Part shown: one piece after another, positions 9,273-18,445 of the stretch | Position numbering within the stretch: position 1 is the first letter of the stretch | Layout of the letters: every line of letters starts with the position of its first letter | Assembly (NCBI RefSeq): GCF_021353235.1 | Contig: NZ_JAJTWT010000003.1 | Location: forward strand, 124,001 to 188,000 | DNA: 64,000 nt | From: Pelomonas caseinilytica | GTDB taxonomy: Bacteria > Pseudomonadota > Gammaproteobacteria > Burkholderiales > Burkholderiaceae_C | Reading direction: 5' to 3' | Notes under the pieces: generated by a model | Told to the model about the DNA's origin: nothing | Seen by the model: the letters and a program-made list of their open reading frames with translations, nothing else | Database searches by the model: none | Translations under genes and position numbers: made by a program

Positions 9273-11327
9273 CTACTGAGGCAAATCGCGGGCGGCCGCC
9301 TTGGCAGCCAGTTCGGCCCGCATGCGCTTGAGCTTCTCCCTGGGATCTTCCCGGGTGCCGCCCTCGTGCAGCTTCATCTCGGCCAGGAAGCGGCTCGGAA
9401 TGCCCACGACGGTGTCCCGGCCTTTCTTGCGCCGGCGCAGGGTCGAGACCGCCAGCGTCTGCCGCGCCCGGGTGATGCCCACGTACATCAGCCGCCGTTC
9501 CTCCTCCAGGGCCTGCGCGGTCATCTCCTGTTCGTCGCGCTTGAAGGGCAGCAGGCCCTCGTTGACGCCGGCCAGCACCACGTGCGGCCATTCCAGGCCC
9601 TTGGAGGCGTGCAGGGTGGTGAGGGTGACCTGGTCCTGGTCCTCGCCGCGCTCGGCCAGGGACAGGATGACCGAGATGGTCTGGGCCACGTCCAGCACGC
9701 TCTGCTTGGGCTCGGTGAAGCTGACGCCGCCCTCCTCGCTGTGCTGGCCGCCGCAGCGCTTGGCGATCCAGTCGACGAAATCCAGCACATTGCCCCAGCG
9801 CGCCTGGGCGACCTTCTCGTTCTCCTCGGTCTCCAGCAGGTGGGTCTCGTAGGCGATGTCCTTGAGCCACTCCATCAGCAGCGCGTGCGCGGCCGTGTGG
9901 CCCTCGGTGTGGCGGGCGCGGTACTGCAGCTCGTTCACATAACGGCCGAACTCGTGCAGGCCGGCGATGGCCCGGGCGCTCACGGCGGTGGACAGGCTCT
10001 CGGAGAAGAGGGCCTCGAACATGCTGCACTTCCATTGCGCCGAGAACTTGCCCAGCGCGCCCAGCGTCTGGTGGCCGATGCCGCGCTTGGGCGTGGTCAC
10101 GGCGCGCAGGAAGGCGGGGTCGTCGTCGGGGTTGACGAGCAGGCGCAGCCAGGCGCACAGGTCCTTGATCTCGGCCTTGTCGAAGAAGCTCTGGCCGCCT
10201 GAGACCTTGTAAGGGATCTGCGCCCGGCGCAGCGCCTGCTCGAAGACACGCGCCTGGTGGTTGGCGCGGTAGAGGATGGCGAAATCCTTGAAGTTGGGCC
10301 CCTTGCCCTCGGCGCGCAGGGCCTGGATGCGAGCCACCGCCCGCTCCGCCTCGTGCTCCTCGCCATCGGCCTCCAGCAGGACGACGGGCTCGCCGTCGCC
10401 GTACTCGCTCCAGAGCTTCTTCTCGAAGAGCTTGGGGTTGCCGGCGATGACGTTGTTGGCCGCCCGCAGGATGGCACCGGTGGAGCGGTAGTTCTGCTCC
10501 AGCGGGATGACCTTGAGCGCCGGGTAGTCCTGCGGCAGGCGCTTGAGGTTCTCGATGGTGGCGCCGCGCCAACCGTAGATGGACTGGTCGTCGTCGCCCA
10601 CGGCGGTGAACATGCCGCGCTCGCCCACCAGGGCCTTGAGCAGTTCGTACTGCACGGCGTTGGTGTCCTGGTATTCGTCCACCAGCACGTAGCGCAGCTT
10701 GGCCTGCCACTTCTCGCGCGCCTCGGCATCCGTGGTCAGCAGCTTGAGCGGCAGGGTGATGAGGTCGTCGAAGTCCACCGCCTGGTAGGCGGCCAGGCGC
10801 TCCTGGTAACGCACCATCACGGCGGCAGCGGCGCGCTCGTCCTCGTCCTGGGCGGCCAGTGCGGCCTGGGCCGGCGACAGGCCCTGGTTCTTCCACAGCG
10901 AGATGGTCCACTGCCAGCGCCGCGCCTGGTTCACGTCGGTGGTGCCGCCGGCGTCCTTGAGCACGTTGAGCACGTCGTCGCTGTCGAGAATGGAGAACTG
11001 CTCCTTCAGGCCCAGGCGAGTACCCTCCTCGCGCAGCAGGCGCACGCCCAGGGAATGGAAGGTCGAGATGGCCAGGTCGCGGGCCGCCTTGTTGCCGACG
11101 AGGGCCTTGGCCCGCTCGCGCATCTCCTGCGCGGCCTTGTTGGTGAAGGTGATGGCGGCGATCTGCCCCGGCCGGTAGCCGGCCTCCAGCAGCCGGGCGA
11201 TCTTGGTCGTGATGACGCGCGTCTTGCCCGAGCCGGCCCCGGCGATGACGAGGCAGGGGCCGCTCAGGTGGTGGACGGCTTCGAGCTGGGCCGGGTTGAG
11301 GCCGGCGGCGGGAGGTACGGCGGACAT
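9273..11327 (-). CDS. rep: ATP-dependent DNA helicase, Rep/UvrD family
   Basis: A superfamily-1 3'-5' helicase of 684 residues, the size of Rep. The Q motif LNPAQLEAV and Walker A AGAGSGKTRVITTKIA are at the N-terminus. ITFTNKAAQEM, LVDEYQDTN (Walker B), VGDDDQSIYGWRGA, LEQNYRST, TTLHASKGLEW and GITRARQTL are all intact. Rep moves on single-stranded DNA and clears proteins ahead of forks. It lacks the longer UvrD C-terminal tail, so Rep is the better name. The hairpin-mosaic repeat lies just downstream. Confidence 0.93.
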   Translation of the reverse strand: MSAVPPAAGLNPAQLEAVHHLSGPCLVIAGAGSGKTRVITTKIARLLEAGYRPGQIAAITFTNKAAQEMRERAKALVGNKAARDLAISTFHSLGVRLLREEGTRLGLKEQFSILDSDDVLNVLKDAGGTTDVNQARRWQWTISLWKNQGLSPAQAALAAQDEDERAAAAVMVRYQERLAAYQAVDFDDLITLPLKLLTTDAEAREKWQAKLRYVLVDEYQDTNAVQYELLKALVGERGMFTAVGDDDQSIYGWRGATIENLKRLPQDYPALKVIPLEQNYRSTGAILRAANNVIAGNPKLFEKKLWSEYGDGEPVVLLEADGEEHEAERAVARIQALRAEGKGPNFKDFAILYRANHQARVFEQALRRAQIPYKVSGGQSFFDKAEIKDLCAWLRLLVNPDDDPAFLRAVTTPKRGIGHQTLGALGKFSAQWKCSMFEALFSESLSTAVSARAIAGLHEFGRYVNELQYRARHTEGHTAAHALLMEWLKDIAYETHLLETEENEKVAQARWGNVLDFVDWIAKRCGGQHSEEGGVSFTEPKQSVLDVAQTISVILSLAERGEDQDQVTLTTLHASKGLEWPHVVLAGVNEGLLPFKRDEQEMTAQALEEERRLMYVGITRARQTLAVSTLRRRKKGRDTVVGIPSRFLAEMKLHEGGTREDPREKLKRMRAELAAKAAARDLPQ

Positions 11328-11364
11328 GGGCCGCGCATCATGCCAGGAGGCCGACGGCCCGGGC

Positions 11365-13968
11365 TCAGGCCAGCCGCGCGACCCCTTCGCCCGGCAGGGC
11401 GCGCAGACCCAGCCCCAGCAGCAGCAGCGTGAAGAACACCAGGCCCACGCGCGGCGCGTCCAGCAGGCTGTCGAAGGCGCCGACGGTGGCGAAGCCGATC
11501 AGCGCGGCGACGATGGCCGGGGCCAGCGGGTGGTCGCGCCCGCGGCCGAAGGCCAGGCGCAGCACCGCCAGCAGCCATGCCGCGGTCAGCAGCGCCAGGC
11601 CCACGAGGCCCTGCTCGAAGAGCACGTGCAGCGCCGCGTTCTTGATGTGCCAGGGCAGGTGGTGGCGGTCGCTGGAGAAGAACCAGCGCGCCATCTCGCG
11701 GTTGAAGTCGCCATTGACCAGCAACTGCCGGCCCTGGCTGTCCTGCATGGAGATGCGGGCGATGTCGACGCGCGCGCCGCGCGTGTCCAGCGCCATCGAG
11801 AAGGTCACGAAGCGGGGCGCCCACCACGAGCCGCCGAGGGCGGGCACCGGGCCGAGCTGGAAGTCGCTCGTCTGCCACTCCGGCTGCCGGTCCGTCGCCT
11901 CGCCCTCGGCCGCCGGGTGCGGCTTGAGCTGGGGTTCGACGCTGGAGCAGTTGTCGGGGTAGATGAGGTTCTTCTCGCAGATCTGCAGCACCAGGTAGGC
12001 GTCGGCCGCCGTGCGGCTGACCAGGTGCACCGTCACCAGCCCCGGCGCCGGCGCCGCGATGCGCTGGCTGACGCGGAACTGCTCGCCCCGGCCGAGCTGG
12101 TGCTTGCCCGCCGCCAGCGCGAGGTAGGACTCGTGCTCGTCGTGGCGCAGCCGGTAGTCGCCGACCATCGCGTCCACCGGGCCGTCGTAGAAGTTGGTGG
12201 CCACGAAGCGTCCGGCGCCCTTGCCGAGCAGCCATTGCCGGCCGCCGTGCAGCAGATGCAGGCCTTCGCGCCAATGGGTCAGGCGGGTCTGGCCGTCCTC
12301 CTTCCAGGTGGCCACGCGGTCGCGCAGGTAGCCGCCGCCGCCCAGGGCCGCCACCACGGCCATCACCAGCAGCAGGCCCGCGGTGAGCAGGGCGCGCTTG
12401 CGCCAGCCGGCCTTGCCCACGCTGCCCGCGCCCTGCAGGGGCCACAGGCGCGGCTCCAGCAGCATCAGGGCCCACAGCCCCGCGAGGGCGAGGCCGGCGG
12501 CCATGCCCGTCCAGCGGCCGGCGGTACCACCCCAGTAGTCGGCCACGATGACCATGGTGGCCAGCAGCCAGAACCAGGCCGTCGTCACCAGCAGCAGGTA
12601 GACGGGGCGCGTCTGCCCGGGTTCGTCGCGCCAGCGCAGCACGGCGCAGCAGGCCAGCGCCACGGCATGCAGGGCATAGGCCGCCTTGGGCACGGCCATC
12701 GACAGGGCCCAGCTCGCGCCGCCCAGCAGCAGGGCCAGCACGCCGCCCATGACGAGGGCCGTCAGCCGCTGGCCCAGGGTCGGCCGCCACAGGCTGGCCG
12801 GCAGGGTCAGCAGCACCACCATCACGAAGAACAGCGCCAGCAGGCCGCGGTAGCCGCCGCCGCCGAAGACCAGGGCCGCCGCCAGCGCGAAGGCGGCGGC
12901 CATCGCCAGCGCGCCCACCTTGGCCAGGCGCGGCAGCGGCTGGTCCACCGCGCCGAGGCTGCTGTCGACGTGGCTGCTGTCCGGTCCTGCGGCGGCACGG
13001 CGCCGCTGCGCATCGGCCAGCAGCACCATGGGCACCAGGGCCAGCGGCAGGGCCAGGTAGACGCCGCGCGAGAACGTCGTCAGGCAGGCATAGGCGGCCA
13101 GCAGCACGATGGCCAGCCCCGCGGCGAAGCGCCAGGGCGAGCGCGTGCGCAGCAGGGCCAGCAGCGCGAAGGGCAGGGTCAGCACCAGGAAGCCGTCCAG
13201 CGCCGCGCCGCCGACGTGCATTTCCCAGAACAGCGCGGTCGTGCGGTAGTCGGTGGAGAAGTCGAGCAGGCCGGTATAGGCCAGGCGCTCCCACAGCGCC
13301 GCTACGCTGGCGCCGGCCAGGGCGAGCACGAGGCCGAGCAGCAGGCCGCGCGAGAAGCCGCGAGGCCGCGCCGCGGCGGCGGCCGTCCACAGCGGCAGCA
13401 GTGCCAGCACCAGGAAGATGGCCTTGGCATTGCGCACCGAGTTCATCGGCTCGTGATAACCCTGGAACCAGCCGAAGGTGAAGGCGCCGGCGTCGGAAAA
13501 GCCCCGCTTCATGCTCCAGGCCGCCGACAGCGCCAGGGCCACGATCAGCACCCGCACCGCCGGCGAATAGACGAGGGCGTGGCGCCAGGCGGGGGCGCGG
13601 TCACGCGCATTCAGCTGCAGGGCATAGGCCAGGTAGCCGCCGCAGCCGCAGGCCGTGACGAGCAGGTCCATCTCTTCGAAGGTGATCCAGCCCGTCCACG
13701 GCGCCAGGCCGATGAGCGGCAGCGGCGCCAGCAGCAGCACGGGCGTCTTGACCCAGAACAGCGCCGCCAGCAGCACGGCGACGCCCCAGGCCGCCAGGGC
13801 CAGCGGCCCCGACAGGGGATGGTGCCAGGCCAGCTCGGCACCCAGGGCGCCCAGGCCCAGGCCGGCCGCCAGGGCCAGCCATTGCAGCCGCGTGGCCGGC
13901 AGATGCAGCTTCAGGGGCCCGAAGCCGAGCAGGCCGCCCATCGCGGGCGCGGCGCCGACGGCGGACAT
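11365..13968 (-). CDS. O-antigen ligase/polymerase-like membrane protein with periplasmic insert
   Basis: An 867-residue polytopic protein with about a dozen membrane segments. The segment AYACLTTFSRGVYLAL and the HEXG-like ending IKNAALHVLFEQGLVGLALL match the Wzy_C/O-antigen ligase superfamily, which joins glycan chains at the periplasmic face. An insertion of about 160 residues separates the usual LLGKGAGRF loop from that ending. It is rich in beta-strand-like sequence and ends LLVNGDFNREMARWFF, which resembles a carbohydrate-binding jelly roll. No glycosyltransferase genes are adjacent, so the substrate is unknown. Confidence 0.75.
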   Translation of the reverse strand: MSAVGAAPAMGGLLGFGPLKLHLPATRLQWLALAAGLGLGALGAELAWHHPLSGPLALAAWGVAVLLAALFWVKTPVLLLAPLPLIGLAPWTGWITFEEMDLLVTACGCGGYLAYALQLNARDRAPAWRHALVYSPAVRVLIVALALSAAWSMKRGFSDAGAFTFGWFQGYHEPMNSVRNAKAIFLVLALLPLWTAAAAARPRGFSRGLLLGLVLALAGASVAALWERLAYTGLLDFSTDYRTTALFWEMHVGGAALDGFLVLTLPFALLALLRTRSPWRFAAGLAIVLLAAYACLTTFSRGVYLALPLALVPMVLLADAQRRRAAAGPDSSHVDSSLGAVDQPLPRLAKVGALAMAAAFALAAALVFGGGGYRGLLALFFVMVVLLTLPASLWRPTLGQRLTALVMGGVLALLLGGASWALSMAVPKAAYALHAVALACCAVLRWRDEPGQTRPVYLLLVTTAWFWLLATMVIVADYWGGTAGRWTGMAAGLALAGLWALMLLEPRLWPLQGAGSVGKAGWRKRALLTAGLLLVMAVVAALGGGGYLRDRVATWKEDGQTRLTHWREGLHLLHGGRQWLLGKGAGRFVATNFYDGPVDAMVGDYRLRHDEHESYLALAAGKHQLGRGEQFRVSQRIAAPAPGLVTVHLVSRTAADAYLVLQICEKNLIYPDNCSSVEPQLKPHPAAEGEATDRQPEWQTSDFQLGPVPALGGSWWAPRFVTFSMALDTRGARVDIARISMQDSQGRQLLVNGDFNREMARWFFSSDRHHLPWHIKNAALHVLFEQGLVGLALLTAAWLLAVLRLAFGRGRDHPLAPAIVAALIGFATVGAFDSLLDAPRVGLVFFTLLLLGLGLRALPGEGVARLA

Positions 13969-14122
13969 CAGCGCAGCGACCGGCTCAGGCCGGGCGCAGT
14001 CGAGGCGGGGCAGGGATGGGGCAGGGGCGCAGGCAGCGGGCGGGCCATGGATCCTCCGGGCAAGCGCGCATTGTTGCCCAGCGCCCGGGGTGGCGCATCC
14101 CGAAAAATCCCTCCGGGGGCCC

Positions 14123-15166
14123 TCAGCTGCGGGCTTGCCGGGCGAGCGAGGTCGTGGCCGCCGTCGCGGGCGAATCGCCGCTCAATCGCGCGGCCATGGC
14201 CGCGAGCGCCACGCCGGCCGCGGCACCCAGCCACAGCCAGCGCTTCCACCAGGCGACCGGCTTGGCCGGCGCATGGGCCTCGGCGCCGGGCAGGGCGTTG
14301 CGCTGCGGGCTCAGGCCCAGCCATTCGCGCAGTTCGTCGGCCAGGCCCTCGGCGCCGCGGGTGCGCAGTTCGGGCGATTCGGCCATGGCGCGGCGCAGCA
14401 GGTTGTCCAGCTTCATCTGCCGGTCCTCGCGCAGGGTGGGCCAGGCGTCGCCGGCGCTGCCGCGCAGCGGCGCCAGGCCACGGGGCGTGTTTTCCCAGCC
14501 GCAGACCAGCCCGCGCGCGAAGGCGCCCAGGCCGTAGACCTCGCTGGCCAGGCTGGGCGGCTCGCCATGGCGCCGCTCCGGCGCGACGAAGGCCGGCGAG
14601 GCGCCGAGGCTCAGGCCGCGGTCGAAGGGGTCGGTGGGGTCGGGGATGCGGGTCAGGCCCAGGCCCATCAGGCGCACGCCGCCCTCGCGGTCGAGCCAGA
14701 TCATGGCCGGGTCCAGCTCGGCCAGCAGCCAGCCCTGCTGGTGGGCCGAGCGCAGGGCCTCGCACAGCTGCACCAGCAGCTCGACGCGCTCCCGCAGACC
14801 GAGTTCGTCCAGCCGGGGCAGCAAGGGCTCGCCGTGCTCGCCCTCGACGATGAGGTAGGGATGGGCATCGGGCGTGACGCCGCTGTCGCTCGGCACGGCG
14901 ATCTGGGGGTGCTGAAGCCGGGCGAGGTCGCCGGCCTGGTCGGCATAACGCAGCATCACGCCGGCACCGTGGTCGCTGCGGTCGAGCACCAGCACGGCGG
15001 CCTTTTGTTCGGTGGCCAGGGCGTGGTGGGCGCTGTACCACTGGCCGGCATGGGCCTGCTCGCCGTCCGGCAGCGGCTTCTGCAGCCGCCACACGCCCAG
15101 CACCTGGCCTTCGTCCAGGGGCGCGGCAGCGGCCGGTGGCGGCAGTGAGAGGTTGGGCATGCGCAT
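14123..15166 (-). CDS. Membrane-anchored pseudokinase (kinase fold, catalytic residues lost)
   Basis: This 347-residue protein follows the Hanks-type Ser/Thr kinase pattern but lacks its chemistry. The catalytic loop HRDLKPxN reads LAELDPAMIW (residues 148-157), so His, Asp, Lys and Asn are all replaced. DFG reads GLG (168-170), and the beta-3 Lys is absent near residue 59. In contrast, the APE motif (FVAPER, 193-198) and SEVYGLGAFARGLVCG are kept. One membrane helix lies near residues 305-325 with a short tail. Start ATG 15166; 15160 is also possible. No phosphatase or active kinase is next to it. Confidence 0.8.
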   Translation of the reverse strand: MRMPNLSLPPPAAAAPLDEGQVLGVWRLQKPLPDGEQAHAGQWYSAHHALATEQKAAVLVLDRSDHGAGVMLRYADQAGDLARLQHPQIAVPSDSGVTPDAHPYLIVEGEHGEPLLPRLDELGLRERVELLVQLCEALRSAHQQGWLLAELDPAMIWLDREGGVRLMGLGLTRIPDPTDPFDRGLSLGASPAFVAPERRHGEPPSLASEVYGLGAFARGLVCGWENTPRGLAPLRGSAGDAWPTLREDRQMKLDNLLRRAMAESPELRTRGAEGLADELREWLGLSPQRNALPGAEAHAPAKPVAWWKRWLWLGAAAGVALAAMAARLSGDSPATAATTSLARQARS

Positions 15167-15275
15167 GGCGCGGCATATTAGGGGTGACCCCAGGGTGTCG
15201 CCATCCCCCGCGGTTACAAAGCCGCCGCCCCCGCGCATTCGCTCACGCCCGTCGGCCAAAGCCGATGAAACGGCG

Positions 15276-15569
15276 TATTTGCGGGCCGAGCGCTGGGCTG
15301 CCAAGGGCCAGAGGCCCTTGGCCTGTCGTAGGCACAAGCAGTCCGCAGGGACTGCTTGTGTCCGACTCCAGTTCCCGAGCCGGCCCGCGCAGGCGATGTG
15401 CTTGCGGCTCAATGCCGCAAGCATCGCCGCCCCCTCGGGGGGCTGAGGCCGGACACGACAAGTCCAGTGGACTTGTCGTGCCTGCCGAAGAGCAGCCGCA
15501 CTGCCGGCTGCGCGGTCTGCAAGACGATCAGACCGCGCCGCGTTCAGCGCGCGGGCTGAGCCGGGGGCT
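15276..15569 (+). repeat. Hairpin-mosaic repeat, copy 2 (longest)
   Basis: This element fills most of the 406-bp gap 15167-15572. From the left it has the end TATTTGCGGGCCGAGCGCTG, then CCAAGGGCC/GGCCCTTGG (15301-15321) and CACAAGCAGTCC/GGACTGCTTGTG (15333-15360). Next come TGCTTGCGGC/GCCGCAAGCA (15399-15423), a CCCCC/GGGGG stem and CACGACAAGTCC/GGACTTGTCGTG (15454-15480). GCAGCCG/CGGCTGC and GCGGTCTG/CAGACCGC follow, and the right end is CGCCGCGTTCAGCGCGCGGG. All arms quoted are perfect. No gene is evident within it. Confidence 0.87.
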
Positions 15570-15572
15570 CCT

Positions 15573-16900
15573 TCACTTCTGGGGGAGGCTGATGGCCACG
15601 CGCAGGCCGCCACCGTCGCGGTTGGCCAGGGCGATGCGGCCGTCGTGCGCCTCGGCGATCTCGCGCGCCAGGGCCAGGCCCAGGCCGGTGCCGCCCTGCG
15701 AGCCCGGCTCCGAGCGCTTGGTCGAGTAAAAGGGCAGGAGGGCCTGGGCCAGCACCGCCTCACTCATGCCCGGGCCGCGGTCGAGCACTTCCAGCCTCAG
15801 CTCGGCGCCCTGGCTGGCCAGGCGCAGCACCACCTCGTCGGGGTCGCTGCCCGACTCGTGGGCGTTCTTGATCAGGTTGAGCAGGGCCTGCTCGATCTGC
15901 GCCGGGTCGAACCACCCCGGCGCCTGCGGCGGGCTGCCGTCGACACGGAACTCGCCCAGTGTCGCCAGCCGCGCCAGGAAGCCCGGCCAGTCCACCGCCT
16001 CGCGGCGCGGCGCCGGCAGCTTGGCGAAGCGGGCATAACCGCTCAGGAAGGCGTGCAGGTGGGCGGCGCGCTCGCCGATGCTCCCCAGCACCTCGGGCAG
16101 GCGCTCGGTGTGGCCGCGGCGGGCCAGCTCGGCCCCGCTGTGGGCCAGCGACGAGATCGGCGCCAGCGAGTTGTTCAGTTCGTGGCTGAGCACGCGGATG
16201 ACGCGCTTCCACGTCGCCACCTCGGCGCGCGACAGCTCGCGGGTCATGCGCCGCAGCAGCCGCAGCCGGTGCGGCTGGCCCTGCAGCCGGAAGGCGCGCG
16301 TGCTGTGGTGGAAGGTTTCCTCGCTGCCGTCGGCCAGGGTGACGGCGAAGAGCCGGTCCGCGTCGCCCGCCAGAGCCTCGCGCAAGGCCTCGGGCAGCGG
16401 CGCGATGACGGCGCCGAAGTCCAGACCGACGAGGCTGCGCCCATCGCCAAGCAACTGGCGGGCGGCGAGGTTGGCGATGGCGATGCGCCCGCCAGGTCCC
16501 GTCAGCACCAACGCCACCGGCGTGTTCTGCACGACCGTGTCGAGCAGCAGCTCGCGCTGGGCCAGGTGCTGGCGCTGTTCGCGCAGGGCCAGGCCCAGTT
16601 CGGCATGCAGCCGTGTCAGCGCCGCCAGCTCGCGCGGGCCGTCGGGCGTCAGGTTGAGGCTGAAGTCGCTGTCGCGGTAGCTGAGCACGGTCCCCTCCAG
16701 CGCCCGTGTCAGGCGCAGCAGCGGCGCCAGCCAGCGTGCCGACAGCCAGGCCAGCAGCGGCAGCATGACGGCGATGGCGGCCAGCAGGGCCGGCCCCTCC
16801 GACAGGCCCGCGCGCCGCACGCCGAGGATGACCAGAGGCGGCACCACCGCCGCCGTCGCCAGCGCCAGCATCGCCCGCGTGCGCAGCGACAGCAGCGCGT

Positions 16901-16904
<4 letters not shown>
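15573..16904 (-). CDS. PAS sensor histidine kinase of a sigma-54 two-component pair
   Basis: A 443-residue membrane kinase: two membrane segments in the first 60 residues, a HAMP-like linker, and a PAS domain (LDTVVQNTPVALVLTGPGGRI). The HisKA box is SHELNNSLAPISSLAHSG, and the ATPase domain has NLIKNAHES, DRGPGMSE and GGTGLGLALAREIAEAH. The HELNN form is typical of NtrY/PrsK-like kinases. The start is TTG at 16904, overlapping the stop of the response regulator as TTGA, so the two are translationally coupled. The signal is unknown. Confidence 0.92.
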
Positions 16905-18247
<1,343 letters not shown>

Positions 18248-18445
18248 GGCGGGGAAGGATAGGTCGAATTCCCGCCCGGCCCGCCTGTAAGCGATTTAAC
18301 GTCCAGTTACCACTGACCCGTCTGCCCTAGGTGTTTATCTGAGCGGCATTACATGGCAGTGCAACGCTTGCCCTCGTATCCTGCGCCGCACCGCTGCCTA
18401 ACGCGCAAGCTTGGCGGCATTCAACCAGTCGAAGGGATTCAAGCG

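Noticed and set aside
11203..14853. Open frame of 1216 codons antisense to the helicase and ligase-like genes
   Set aside because: It is a GC-driven shadow: Gln/Ala/Arg-rich low-complexity sequence with no domain, opposite well-supported genes.
9145..15389. Identical peptide (LRAERWAAKGQRPLACRRHK) from two distant loci
   Set aside because: It is translation of the hairpin-mosaic repeat extended onto neighbouring genes, with no independent ribosome site; it should not be annotated as a protein family.
18354..18372. Possible sigma-54 promoter TGGCAGTGCAACGCTTGC before the OFA gene
   Set aside because: The TTGC element is three bases too far from TGGC to fit the fixed -24/-12 spacing.
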